IMG/VR virus record: IMGVR_UViG_3300030419_008186
Span: 1-48,603 of that record
DNA: 48,603 nucleotides
Strand: one strand, 5' to 3'
Origin: a virus
The notes beneath the pieces are model-generated. The model had not been told where the DNA came from and ran no database searches. It saw only the letters and a list, made by a program, of their open reading frames with translations. Made by a program: the position numbers and the translations under genes. Positions 10,306 through 19,229 of this stretch are shown piece after piece; position 1 is the stretch's first letter, and each line of letters begins with the position of its first letter.

Positions 10306-11285
10306 TTTGATTTATCTTTTAACGTCTTTCCTAGAAATTTTATGCGAGCGTCCATCCAGCGTCGTATCACAGGTTTAATCCATGTGTTTCTTGATATCCA
10401 TTCAGCTGTCTTTTTACCGTTTTGTATATACCAATTACAAAACCAATTTGGAGAATAGTTTAATAACCAAAAACGGAATACCAACCAACTAGGATTATTT
10501 ATACCATATACTTCTCTAGCTATCCAACATGGGTCCCAGCAGCCTTCGTCGAAGGGATCCTCGCAGTCATCCCCAAAGAAGTCGTCTGTATCAATCAATT
10601 CACCTGGTATGTAAGGCTTTCCGTTGTCATCAAACTCAACGTCAGTTGTTGGGGAATTTGGATCTAAATCTAAAGTCCCCATATTTCCTGCAGGTATTAT
10701 AACTGGCACTCCTGGTCTTGTTTGTTCAAACGGACTAACCTCAGGATCATAGCCACCAAGCCTAATAGGACCATGATCCACTGCTTCTAATTTTTTAGCA
10801 TAATTATGATGTCTAGTTGCGGCAGAAATTACCACCGAACCAACCTTCAGTCTTCCATACCCAAGAGGCACAGGAATTCCTTGCGCTGCAACATTTTGCG
10901 TTCCTGCAAACAAATACGAGTTTGTTTGTACGGCTTCCGATGGTTTAGGCGGCTTAAAAATAGCCTGCATAATCAAGCTTGTTATTACGGCGACTGCTAT
11001 CATTTTTATGAGACTCGCTAGTTCTGATCCAGCAACCTGAGGCATAATGTGAATTTGTTTTTCTTTGTTTTTTATTGGCGATCTTAATTGGTGTTTGTCT
11101 ATATCTTTATCGCCCACCACAAAAGTATAATGCGCAAATTTTTTAGCATTTTTTCTCATAAAGTCAGTTAATTTATTTGTGTTTGCCTCGATAGCCCACA
11201 ACGCTTCTTGAACAGAATCTACTTCTAGATCCCATTCTTTTCCTAAAGAGTTGCCAAGCTCACCATATAAAAAAACTTTCCTCAT
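10302..11285 (-). CDS. Tail assembly protein, lambda gpI-like, with extended C-terminus
   Basis: A protein of 327 residues. The N-terminal ~95 residues form a small beta-grasp-like domain starting MRKVFLYGELG. A hydrophobic segment follows (MIAVAVITSLIMQAIF), then the signature NVAAQGIPVPLGYGRLKVGS and VVISAATR, typical of lambda gpI and relatives needed for tail-tip assembly. The C-terminal ~100 residues are unusual: an acidic stretch, then a Cys/Trp-rich block (CWDPCWIAREVYG, then WLVFRFWLLNYSPNWF). This resembles C-terminal tails I associate with other phage and bacterial proteins, but I cannot name its function. The gene is 15 nt from the gpK-like gene and overlaps the gpJ-like gene by 4 nt, so it sits inside the tip operon. 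Confidence 0.85.
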   Translation of the reverse strand: MRKVFLYGELGNSLGKEWDLEVDSVQEALWAIEANTNKLTDFMRKNAKKFAHYTFVVGDKDIDKHQLRSPIKNKEKQIHIMPQVAGSELASLIKMIAVAVITSLIMQAIFKPPKPSEAVQTNSYLFAGTQNVAAQGIPVPLGYGRLKVGSVVISAATRHHNYAKKLEAVDHGPIRLGGYDPEVSPFEQTRPGVPVIIPAGNMGTLDLDPNSPTTDVEFDDNGKPYIPGELIDTDDFFGDDCEDPFDEGCWDPCWIAREVYGINNPSWLVFRFWLLNYSPNWFCNWYIQNGKKTAEWISRNTWIKPVIRRWMDARIKFLGKTLKDKSK

Positions 11286-11300
11286 AAAAGCGCCTTACTC

Positions 11301-12041
11301 TTAATATACACTTAAATCCAACCTATAAATAGAATGAATCCTGTCAATAAGGTCTTGTGTTGTATGGCTTTTTCTCGACAAAAATCCACCTTCATGATGC
11401 CAAACTTGGTCATCTTGGCAAAATATTCCAAAATGAGAAAATAACCCATCAACCTCAAATAAAATCAAGTCGTCTTCTTGTAAATCTTCTTTGTTGTTTA
11501 TTTTTTTAAATTTGTGAGTTTTTAAAAATTCTTTTATAATCTGTATTGTTTGTTTGGAATATGATTGCCCCTGTTTTGTTAAAGCAAAATTTAGCTCAAA
11601 ATAATCAAAATATCCCTTTAAAAGATAATAATCAACAATAAATCTAAAACAATTTTGAATGTCTGGTATATATGTTCTTTCTTCTAGCTCTGGAATTTTG
11701 TACGTTTTAGGAAAATGCAAATAAAAACTTTGATCTTTTAAACTGTAAATATAAAAAGGCAAACACCAGTTCTCAGAAGATATTCTGTCGTATTCGGAAG
11801 GAGTTGAAGTTGAAATAATATGAGAATGATATATTCCGTAAATATCTAAATTTTTAGACTTTTCTATATATAATCTAGGAGAAATTTCAAAGTTTGTCTC
11901 TTTTTCATGGTGGGTATTTTCGCAAGGGACAACTTGCAGCTCTTTGACGTTATTTATTCCAATCAACCCACAGCATTCATTCTTAGACTCATATTCAGCG
12001 TGTGCTTTAATTAATTTTTGTATAAAATTGAGATCATACAT
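11301..12041 (-). CDS. Tail tip peptidase, lambda gpK-like (JAMM + NlpC/P60)
   Basis: A 246-residue two-domain hydrolase. The N-terminal JAB/MPN domain has a complete JAMM zinc site: Glu22 in NECCG, His72 and His74 in GIYHSH, Ser82 and Asp85 at the family spacing (HxH, seven residues, S, two, D). The C-terminal NlpC/P60-like domain has candidate Cys131 (QNCFRF) and His203 (SHFGIF). In lambda-type phages this protein sits at the tail tip and is thought to cut peptidoglycan during DNA entry. I chose the ATG at 12041 rather than upstream codons: it overlaps the gpL-like stop by only 8 nt, whereas starting at 12113 would add 24 residues coded inside that gene. Not a free endolysin by context. Confidence 0.9.
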   Translation of the reverse strand: MYDLNFIQKLIKAHAEYESKNECCGLIGINNVKELQVVPCENTHHEKETNFEISPRLYIEKSKNLDIYGIYHSHIISTSTPSEYDRISSENWCLPFYIYSLKDQSFYLHFPKTYKIPELEERTYIPDIQNCFRFIVDYYLLKGYFDYFELNFALTKQGQSYSKQTIQIIKEFLKTHKFKKINNKEDLQEDDLILFEVDGLFSHFGIFCQDDQVWHHEGGFLSRKSHTTQDLIDRIHSIYRLDLSVY

Positions 12042-13233
12042 ATCCAAACTTATCTGTGCCAGGAAAGCCGCCAAAAGGCATACCATTGTTAGATCCACTA
12101 AACCTGTAAGCACACCCAGCTAAAGTTTTACTGCATTGGTCTTTGACCCAATTTGAGAAATCTGCCCTTGGATCACTTCCTGAAACATTATAATGCGTAA
12201 AAGAGACCCCTTCTATCTCTACAACAGATCGACCTGTTGGCTTTGCAACAAAATACACCTTGACATTTGGGTCTGAATAGTACCCATCGTAACTGGACGC
12301 TGCAGCCCCATCAATATAAACATAATCGCCGCTCAAATAAATTCCTGTTGGATTATAAAGTCCAGAATAATGAAATGGACTTTCGTTTCTGTTTCCTTTT
12401 CTGTCTAAAGCGTTCCAAACAATATTTGTTTTTAAAACTGGAGTGTCTTTGCCCTCTATGCTTTGAGTTGCTGTTTCTTGAAAATTGTAGCCGCCGCTTC
12501 CCTCAGTAAACCTTCTATTTTTGTCGTCAGCTATCGGCAAACCAAATGCTTGATTATGCTGGGGCTTTCCTTTAGGCTGAAAGAAAGAATTTGGTGGATT
12601 TAAATAGCTGTTTCCATAGCCGCAGCCATAACCCCTATAAACCCAATTACAATAATTACTGATTACATGTCGATTCGGTAATTTTACAGTGTCCATTTCT
12701 AGTGGCGACACCAACTCAAACTCAACCGCATTTTTGTCTTCCGCAGTTTTTTGATTAATAATAAATTTATCATCTGGAAATCTTGAATTTACATCTGGAT
12801 CTCCAAATGGATTTTCGTTATTGTGAAAATTTTCTGCATCCAAATACTTTAAAAAGATTCTTCTTCTTGTAATTTGAAGACCAACGAAGTCATCCCTACC
12901 TTGAATAATCTCAGAAATAAAACCATCAACATTTGCAATCCTTAGCCTAGGTCGCGGTAAAGTTCCGTCACCTTTTACCTCCATTCCGTTAATTTCCATT
13001 GGAATTGCTTTGTATTTTGCATCATCATGAAAAAGATCACCGTTTAAAACTTTACCTGGATGAAATCTGTATATTCCAGCCCCATATTTCCCTGCATCAA
13101 CCTCGTACAAATCAATAATAGTTGTTGCCTGTAAATCATGAAGTTGTTCTTGAAAGTTGTAAGTTGCCGCGCCTGTTGGTAATGGCGAAGATACTAAACT
13201 TCCTGCTATGTCTTTTTGTTCTCCTTCTGGCAT
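12034..13233 (-). CDS. Tail tip protein, lambda gpL-like, with large insert
   Basis: This 399-residue protein matches gpL, the tip protein between gpM and gpK that binds an iron-sulfur cluster in lambda. Four cysteines occur in two pairs: Cys195/Cys204 (NYCNWVYRGYGCGYG) and Cys367/Cys374 (DQCSKTLAGCAYRF). The ending MPFGGFPG is family-typical. The N-terminal domain (TTIIDLYEVD, LPRPRLRIAN) also fits. It is clearly longer than lambda gpL, and most of the extra length is about 160 residues between the two cysteine pairs (residues 207-366), rich in Tyr, Gly, Ser and Asn, that looks like a separate beta-domain. It lies 14 nt after the adhesin gene and overlaps the gpK start by 8 nt. Cluster binding is inferred from the cysteines. 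Confidence 0.88.
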   Translation of the reverse strand: MPEGEQKDIAGSLVSSPLPTGAATYNFQEQLHDLQATTIIDLYEVDAGKYGAGIYRFHPGKVLNGDLFHDDAKYKAIPMEINGMEVKGDGTLPRPRLRIANVDGFISEIIQGRDDFVGLQITRRRIFLKYLDAENFHNNENPFGDPDVNSRFPDDKFIINQKTAEDKNAVEFELVSPLEMDTVKLPNRHVISNYCNWVYRGYGCGYGNSYLNPPNSFFQPKGKPQHNQAFGLPIADDKNRRFTEGSGGYNFQETATQSIEGKDTPVLKTNIVWNALDRKGNRNESPFHYSGLYNPTGIYLSGDYVYIDGAAASSYDGYYSDPNVKVYFVAKPTGRSVVEIEGVSFTHYNVSGSDPRADFSNWVKDQCSKTLAGCAYRFSGSNNGMPFGGFPGTDKFGYV

Positions 13234-13247
13234 TATATTTTGTTATT

Positions 13248-16200
13248 TTAGTCTAGTGCGTGAATATTTTTAGCGCTTGAGATAAACCCAGCGTAACCTC
13301 TATTACTATATCTTAAGCCAAAATCAGCAATTTTACACTTTTTATCACTGGCATGTTCGGCAGAATTAATTTTTAATCTATAATATCTATATTTTTTATC
13401 ATTTCTTATAGGATATGCCCTAATTAAACCAGGAATTGAAACGTAGCTTTTATCATTTTCTTCTGTAGAGTCAGAATTTTCAGAAATTAACGGCACTGGT
13501 AAATTTTGTTTTGGGATATCGTTTTTTACAACATGTAAAAGTTCCCAATCGGAATCATGAGGATATTTGTTTGCATTTTTATTTGTAGCTTGCAGCTCCC
13601 AATCAGTTGGAGCATAAACTTCTGCAAACATTGTTGCCGCCTGATCGGGATCTGAATAATGTTCTGGACTTGCGCCAGCGCTTGCTATTGTGTAAGATTC
13701 GACTCGCACTCGAACGTCTTCCGTATTTGAATTTGCCTCGCTTCCACTCAGGCCACAATCATACGTTAAATAATAAGGAAAGCCGTTAGTTGAATCATGT
13801 AATAAGATATAACTTCCAGAATAAGCCTCTGAACCTGCGGGACCTTCTCCAGTATTACTAATACATTGGTCGAATACTCTCCAAGCCTCTCCGCCGTTAA
13901 CAGTGTCAAGCGCACTATTTGCATTGTCTGCAGAAAAAGGATCATTAGCAACATGCTTAAGCCCACTTCCGCTTCCAAAAACTTTGTTATAAGGCGTTTC
14001 ATCTGGATCGCCACCACCCGCATCTCGCTCATAAATTATAGCTTTATCTCCATGATCATTAATAGCTCCTCCAATACCACTGGCTCTTGCGGTTACGTAA
14101 TCACCAATTCCAATAGTATTCCTATAAAGTTCAGAGCTTTTTGCATTTGTGTCTGTTCTTTCTCCATCATGAACCCCTAATCCTGATGATGGAGTGTACC
14201 CAGTAACCATAAACCTTAGGTTTGCTCCATTAGCTTGTATGCACATTCCACCACTTCCTCCGTAGCCATAATTCCTGGGTTCTTCTAGTCTATTCGCGTC
14301 TTGTTGCTGTGGATGTTCGCCGTTTCCGCCGTCCATTCCCCAACCGCCACCATAGCCTCCTTGGCCACCACCGTTATACATAGCCTCTTTCCCGTCAGCC
14401 ACAATATCCCTATATTCTCCGACGTCATACGAGTCAACTTTTAATGAGCCCCTTCTGTTTGTTCTATAGAATGTAGATCCCTGCCCGCCTTCGCTTGCGG
14501 TCTTTGAGCGAATGTTTATTCGATCAGGATGTTTGATTGACGACCTTTCGCCATCTCTAGAACCTCTTGCAACTGTAGCTCCCCATCTAATATTTTCTAT
14601 TCCATCTGTTGTGCCTAGATTGGTTAATTTGTATTTTGCGTTTGACCTGCATCCTTTTCCTCCAGCAGCAAAATCAAATTCCATAACATCGCCATAAGAA
14701 GTTAAGTCGGGATTTGTAGCAACCCCGACTATATCGGTTGCATTTTTGCGATAACCAGCACCGCCACCGCCACCGCCACCAGGTCTAATTTCTTGTATTA
14801 CATCAACATGTACAGATGTCGGGTTAATTGCTAGTGTTTCTGGCGCAATGCGAGACCTTAGAGCACCACGCGTATTGGATGCACCAGGCAAATCATTGTA
14901 TCGAGCACCACCTTGTCCTCCTCCGCCACCACCGCCAAGAATTTTTCCAAAATTATTATAAATTTCTATTTCTTGATCATTAGATGCATATGAAGTGTCT
15001 ATAAAAACTGCAGCACCACCGCTTTCACCACAGTACGGCTGAACATTATTGGCTCCATTATATTGGTTTGGTATTAAATAATGCCCTTCAGCAGACCCAG
15101 TTGTAGCCCATAAAGAAACTGGGCCTATTCCCTGTAGCTCATGCAAGCTTCCAACTCTAGATTGACTGTTTGTTAAAGGTGTTGCTGATTCGCTTGTTCT
15201 AGTGGAAAGCGCAAAAGCAAGATCATCAAGCCTTACCGCATCGGCACCTTTTCCTCCCGCTCCAACGATTGCTGCGCCATCTTCTACGATAATTCTTAAC
15301 TTTAAATTTGTTCCATCTGATTGTTGTAAAATAGGGCCGCTTTGTAATGCTGGTATCTCTGGGTCATTAGACGCAATAGTTGCTCCGTCTTTAACTATAA
15401 ATTCCACACCTGTGAAATTGTCATAATTTGACAATGATAAATCACTAATTTTTTCATCTGCCATATCATTAATATTTAATTGATTATAAACATCATCACT
15501 TGGGGGCACTACAATTGGCAACGAAGATGCGCCAAGAGACACGACGGCACTTGCAGATGATAAAGTAACATTATCCCTGTGCGCGCAAGTCGAAAAAGTT
15601 CGACCAGCTGAGGTTGCTACGCCAACAACATCGCAATTAGCTGCTCCAACTTTATAATAATAACTTGTTCCTGGAGACAAAGGCTCGTGAGTAAAAGTCG
15701 TTACTCCTGTTGAAAGTCCAGTTAAAAACATTGTATAATCAGAGCCGTTTGTAGAATAAAAAACTGAAACTCCTGTTGCGGTTTTTGGGTCAGATAATTC
15801 CCATGTACCAGTAATTGCTGCTCGGCCTGGAACTTGCTTTGCCATAACATTTGCAGGAGCTCCTGGGGCTGCGTCATGAACAGCTTCGCCAAACAAATCT
15901 ATTTTTAAGTCTCCAGTTGGATCTGCAAATAAAAATTCGTCAGTTGTAGACACAACTAAAGAACTTTCCTTTATGCCCCCCACGGCAGGTTCGGCCGTGT
16001 ACATTATTCTTCCATGACTAAAGTCAATTCTGTCTGCCGCATCACTTGTAGCCACCGCTCCTAATCCAGCGTTTTCGCCTATTTGCCCAGTATGCCCTGT
16101 TGTTGAAAAAATCAAATTAAAATGCCCGCTATCTCCAGCGCCAATCGTATAAGTAAACCCTGAAGATGTAAAATTAGACGCTCTATCATCATCTGGATTT

Positions 16201-17594
16201 TCTATTCTAAACAGTCCGCTAGCTGCTTGATCGCCAGATAAAGCAAGAGTAGATTTTATTGTCTGATCTCCGCTATTAACAAGCCACAATCCAGTGCCAC
16301 TAGCAAATCCAGTCATAAAGCCTCCAAAGTTTATTTCGGTGCCATCATCACTATGAGCAAGTGGGTTAGTAGCAGAGCCGCTTGGAGCGAACAGCTCTGG
16401 AGGAGAGCCGTCTATTCTCTCGCTCGCTATCATGGTCCTAAATACTCTAGGTTTTCTAGTTAAATCTAATGGGTTCTGTTCAAACTTTAACTCAAAAGTA
16501 TGATTATCGTCAAATATGTAATTATGACGCCAGCTTTCGCAAACAAAATTAAGCTCTTTATTATGTGGCTCTGGTGGAGTAAATCTGAAAGTTTGATACC
16601 CCTGCTTACCTATTAAAAATTTAGAGATTGCAACAGCTTCTTTGTTTGATCTGTTTGCGAGCACAACATTCAGTTTTAGATTAGCAGTATTTATTCCGTC
16701 ATTTGATCTTTGATTAAATTCGTTTAAAAATTGATTATTATTAAATCTAATTTGAACAACGTCATTAGAAACTACAGATGGTTTAAAAAAGAAAACGTCA
16801 TTCGTCCACAACGTACCTCCTCCACTTGGACTATTGGCTATACTTGATGTAGTACTTGATGCACCTGTATAAAAATAATACCCATCACTTCCGCTTAACG
16901 TGCCTAATATTCCTCCGCTATGATAAACAGTGTCATAAGTCGAATATGTTTTGCTTGCCTCCCATAACCCATTTGTATTCCCACTAGAAATAAATCTGTT
17001 CATCCAATCTGTCGCGCTAGTGTGCTCGTTTGAAAATGTAGTGCTTATTGCGTTGACGTCACTAAATGACCTTGAAACTTCATATCCATCACAAAAATAT
17101 TCGTCTTTTTTGTCATAAGGGTAAAATGACTCGAACGTAAAGCCAGTTACTCCAGAAATAGCCCCGCTCAAACTTTCGAAAGAATGGCTTTCGATAAAAT
17201 TTGATATCGCTCTGGCTTCTTTGTCGTTTCTCCCATCGAAATTTAAGCTAAAATTTGCAACAAGACTGTTAGTCGATTTAGGAATCAAAGAAAAGTAACC
17301 ATCGCCGAAATCACTTCTATAATTTTTAGCCTCAAATGTAACTGATGAATTATAGCCAGGCTTAAAAAAGAATTCTTGAGTCCACTTACTTGCTCCGCCA
17401 GTTGGGGCATTAGAAGCCGCACCTGCTGTGTTTAAATTGCTTGATGTGTGACTTGAATCACAATAGTAATAGCCAGAATGTGCTGGTAAACATCCAGTCG
17501 TGCTCCATGGGTCGCCACTAAAAAATACTACGTCAAATTTCTGGTAAGCGTAGCCTGCTTCCCAACCAGATATATCTATATTTGGATTATTCAT
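13248..17594 (-). CDS. Giant minor tail protein/adhesin with two gpM-like domains
   Basis: This 1448-residue protein occupies the lambda gpM position. Two gpM-like units lie in tandem in the first ~385 residues: SDFGDGYFSLIPKSTNS with NDKEARAISNFI, and FNQRSNDGINTANLKLNV with NKEAVAISKFL then FRFTPPEP. Each is preceded by a W-x-x-G-x-x-Y-x-x-x-D-x-V segment like a small carbohydrate-binding fold. Next come an Ig-like domain, a fibronectin-III domain (APGAPANVMAKQ to TSYYYKVGAAN), and a region with long glycine runs coded near 14911-14940, 14758-14793 and 14320-14375. The C-terminal ~200 residues resemble a discoidin/F5-8C fold (FPYYLTYDCG, DWELQAT, YRYYRLKINSAE). It shares TAATG with the gene before it. 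Probably a tip-anchored receptor-binding protein. Confidence 0.8.
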   Translation of the reverse strand: MNNPNIDISGWEAGYAYQKFDVVFFSGDPWSTTGCLPAHSGYYYCDSSHTSSNLNTAGAASNAPTGGASKWTQEFFFKPGYNSSVTFEAKNYRSDFGDGYFSLIPKSTNSLVANFSLNFDGRNDKEARAISNFIESHSFESLSGAISGVTGFTFESFYPYDKKDEYFCDGYEVSRSFSDVNAISTTFSNEHTSATDWMNRFISSGNTNGLWEASKTYSTYDTVYHSGGILGTLSGSDGYYFYTGASSTTSSIANSPSGGGTLWTNDVFFFKPSVVSNDVVQIRFNNNQFLNEFNQRSNDGINTANLKLNVVLANRSNKEAVAISKFLIGKQGYQTFRFTPPEPHNKELNFVCESWRHNYIFDDNHTFELKFEQNPLDLTRKPRVFRTMIASERIDGSPPELFAPSGSATNPLAHSDDGTEINFGGFMTGFASGTGLWLVNSGDQTIKSTLALSGDQAASGLFRIENPDDDRASNFTSSGFTYTIGAGDSGHFNLIFSTTGHTGQIGENAGLGAVATSDAADRIDFSHGRIMYTAEPAVGGIKESSLVVSTTDEFLFADPTGDLKIDLFGEAVHDAAPGAPANVMAKQVPGRAAITGTWELSDPKTATGVSVFYSTNGSDYTMFLTGLSTGVTTFTHEPLSPGTSYYYKVGAANCDVVGVATSAGRTFSTCAHRDNVTLSSASAVVSLGASSLPIVVPPSDDVYNQLNINDMADEKISDLSLSNYDNFTGVEFIVKDGATIASNDPEIPALQSGPILQQSDGTNLKLRIIVEDGAAIVGAGGKGADAVRLDDLAFALSTRTSESATPLTNSQSRVGSLHELQGIGPVSLWATTGSAEGHYLIPNQYNGANNVQPYCGESGGAAVFIDTSYASNDQEIEIYNNFGKILGGGGGGGQGGARYNDLPGASNTRGALRSRIAPETLAINPTSVHVDVIQEIRPGGGGGGGAGYRKNATDIVGVATNPDLTSYGDVMEFDFAAGGKGCRSNAKYKLTNLGTTDGIENIRWGATVARGSRDGERSSIKHPDRINIRSKTASEGGQGSTFYRTNRRGSLKVDSYDVGEYRDIVADGKEAMYNGGGQGGYGGGWGMDGGNGEHPQQQDANRLEEPRNYGYGGSGGMCIQANGANLRFMVTGYTPSSGLGVHDGERTDTNAKSSELYRNTIGIGDYVTARASGIGGAINDHGDKAIIYERDAGGGDPDETPYNKVFGSGSGLKHVANDPFSADNANSALDTVNGGEAWRVFDQCISNTGEGPAGSEAYSGSYILLHDSTNGFPYYLTYDCGLSGSEANSNTEDVRVRVESYTIASAGASPEHYSDPDQAATMFAEVYAPTDWELQATNKNANKYPHDSDWELLHVVKNDIPKQNLPVPLISENSDSTEENDKSYVSIPGLIRAYPIRNDKKYRYYRLKINSAEHASDKKCKIADFGLRYSNRGYAGFISSAKNIHALD

Positions 17595-18355
17595 TATTGA
17601 TAAGCTTGTGTAACTGAAATGTTACCATTTAAATATCCTTCTGAATTTACGTTTAATTCTTGTTTTGTTATTCTTCCGCTACAATGAAAATTTTGTAAAG
17701 CACTTGATGAATCATTAACATCATATATTGAACATGTTAAGCTAGCATCAGATCCTCCAGCATTAATATTGCTTCCTATATTATCTCCAACAATCGACAT
17801 GTTGATATCTACATTTTCTTTTGTTACTCTTGTTGGAGTAGTTTCTCCAGCTAAAAATATAGGATTTCTTACAGCCTGCATAGAATAATCAAAACTTACA
17901 GTATGATTAATATTTGTAGGTAAACCTCCCACAAAAGATTTTACCGCATGAGAATATTTTACTTTGTTTAATTCTTCATCGCTACTAGAAGAAATGCTAT
18001 TTGAAAAAGATCCATATAAATCAAAAGTACTTTCTACGCTTATTGGCATATAAGGTCTTACTGAAAAATTTAAAGATGTTAAGTATGCATTGCTAAATGT
18101 CAACCCTCCAAAAGTGCCAGCTACTGAAGACTCAGAAACGCCAGTCACATTAAGAAAACTTGCAAGACTTCCTGTTAAATAATGATTGAAAGTCAAGACC
18201 CCTCTAGGCGCTTCCATTGGAGCGTACCTATGAATAGTGCCATTAAAAAGACGCACAGGCTCGACAGGAGCTGAAACGTTAATAGAAGCATTTTGAGCAA
18301 AAACACTTTGCCCGTCTACCTGCACTAAAACATCTTCGTATTTTAAAAATGACAT
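17594..18355 (-). CDS. Tube-like distal tail protein B
   Basis: A 253-residue beta-rich protein that I recognise only through its neighbours. The segment AYLTSLNFSVRPYMPISVES and the ending RITKQELNVNSEGYLNG occupy the same positions as GYITNYSVNAAVGSLPTASV and ALESESFSSSIGDNKSVDLT in the tail-tube paralogs at 30859 and 45925, although identity is low. It is coupled to both neighbours by TAATG one-base overlaps. Its place between the tape measure and the gpM-like protein suggests a distal-tail ring protein built on the tube fold. Function is inferred from position and weak motif similarity. Confidence 0.6.
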   Translation of the reverse strand: MSFLKYEDVLVQVDGQSVFAQNASINVSAPVEPVRLFNGTIHRYAPMEAPRGVLTFNHYLTGSLASFLNVTGVSESSVAGTFGGLTFSNAYLTSLNFSVRPYMPISVESTFDLYGSFSNSISSSSDEELNKVKYSHAVKSFVGGLPTNINHTVSFDYSMQAVRNPIFLAGETTPTRVTKENVDINMSIVGDNIGSNINAGGSDASLTCSIYDVNDSSSALQNFHCSGRITKQELNVNSEGYLNGNISVTQAYQ

Positions 18356-19227
18356 TATCTTCGTTTGTTAATATATTTTTTAAAAGTCATACTTACAGTC
18401 GCAACTCCTCCTACAGAACTTGAAAACGACTCGTTTACTAGTCGCGCATCATCAAGATGAAAGCTCGCAATAGCAGAATCGTGATTACTTCCGCTAATAT
18501 CAATGTTAACTTGTCCGCTATGAGCACCAGTCAAATACTGATATAGATTTTTAGTTTCATAATCATCTATTTCCATAGTTAAATTTGTTGTTTGCTCTAA
18601 TGGATAAACCAAGTCGACTTGAACTGGATATTTTGCTCTTTCAAAATCTGTAGCACTTCGCGGCAAAGCATATATTGGCTCTCTTTGACAAGAAACTTCA
18701 TGGTTAAATGAAACTATTCTGTTTGACGATGTGTTAATTTCATCACAGGTTATGCCAATCGATCCCTGATTTGGAGCGTTTATCGTATTGTCTTCTGATG
18801 GATCTTTGTCCCCTAATAATGTATCAAATTGTATTCCACTGCCAATATCGCCATAAACAACTATATTAGTAGAAACTTCTGGCAAGTTGCCTACGTCGCA
18901 TGATAAAGAATACGAAGTTAAATATCCACTATGAAAACCGAAAGACCCAGTTTGACAAAAAGTTCCGTATGTATTGTAAGACACAACTCCACTAAAAGCT
19001 GCTCCATCTCCAGTAAAATTCATTAACCCATCTTCATTAATCAATATTCTGTCTATTGTAAAGTTTCCCTCAATTGGCGAATCGATTATATGATTTACAT
19101 AGCCATAGCCAACTACGTTTATAGGTCTTTCCTGTATACCATACGAGCCATTAATAGCCTGAACCCCAGAAAGGCCAGTACCATTAACATAAAAATTTTG
19201 TTCATATGATAATGATGCGTTTTTCAT
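18355..19227 (-). CDS. Tube-like distal tail protein A
   Basis: A 290-residue beta-rich protein starting MKNASLSYEQNFYVNG. It contains GYLTSYSLSCDVGNLPEVST, close to GYITNYSVNAAVGSLPTASV in the tube paralogs. It ends with ARLVNESFSSSVGGVATVSM, close to ALESESFSSSIGDNKSVDLT. So it belongs to the same tail-tube-like family as the products at 30859, 32151 and 45925. It starts 2 nt after the tape measure stop and is TAATG-coupled to the next gene. By location it is probably a distal tail ring component. No enzyme motif is visible. Confidence 0.65.
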   Translation of the reverse strand: MKNASLSYEQNFYVNGTGLSGVQAINGSYGIQERPINVVGYGYVNHIIDSPIEGNFTIDRILINEDGLMNFTGDGAAFSGVVSYNTYGTFCQTGSFGFHSGYLTSYSLSCDVGNLPEVSTNIVVYGDIGSGIQFDTLLGDKDPSEDNTINAPNQGSIGITCDEINTSSNRIVSFNHEVSCQREPIYALPRSATDFERAKYPVQVDLVYPLEQTTNLTMEIDDYETKNLYQYLTGAHSGQVNIDISGSNHDSAIASFHLDDARLVNESFSSSVGGVATVSMTFKKYINKRR

Positions 19228-19229
19228 TA

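Noticed and set aside
11301-12041. Endolysin for host lysis
   Set aside because: The NlpC/P60 domain is fused to JAMM in the gpK position of the tail-tip operon; no holin or spanin is nearby.
12042-12113. gpK-like gene starting at 12113 with a hydrophobic N-terminus
   Set aside because: The extra 24 residues are coded inside the end of the gpL gene and are absent from the JAMM domain start; the hydrophobic stretch is a frame artefact, not a signal peptide.
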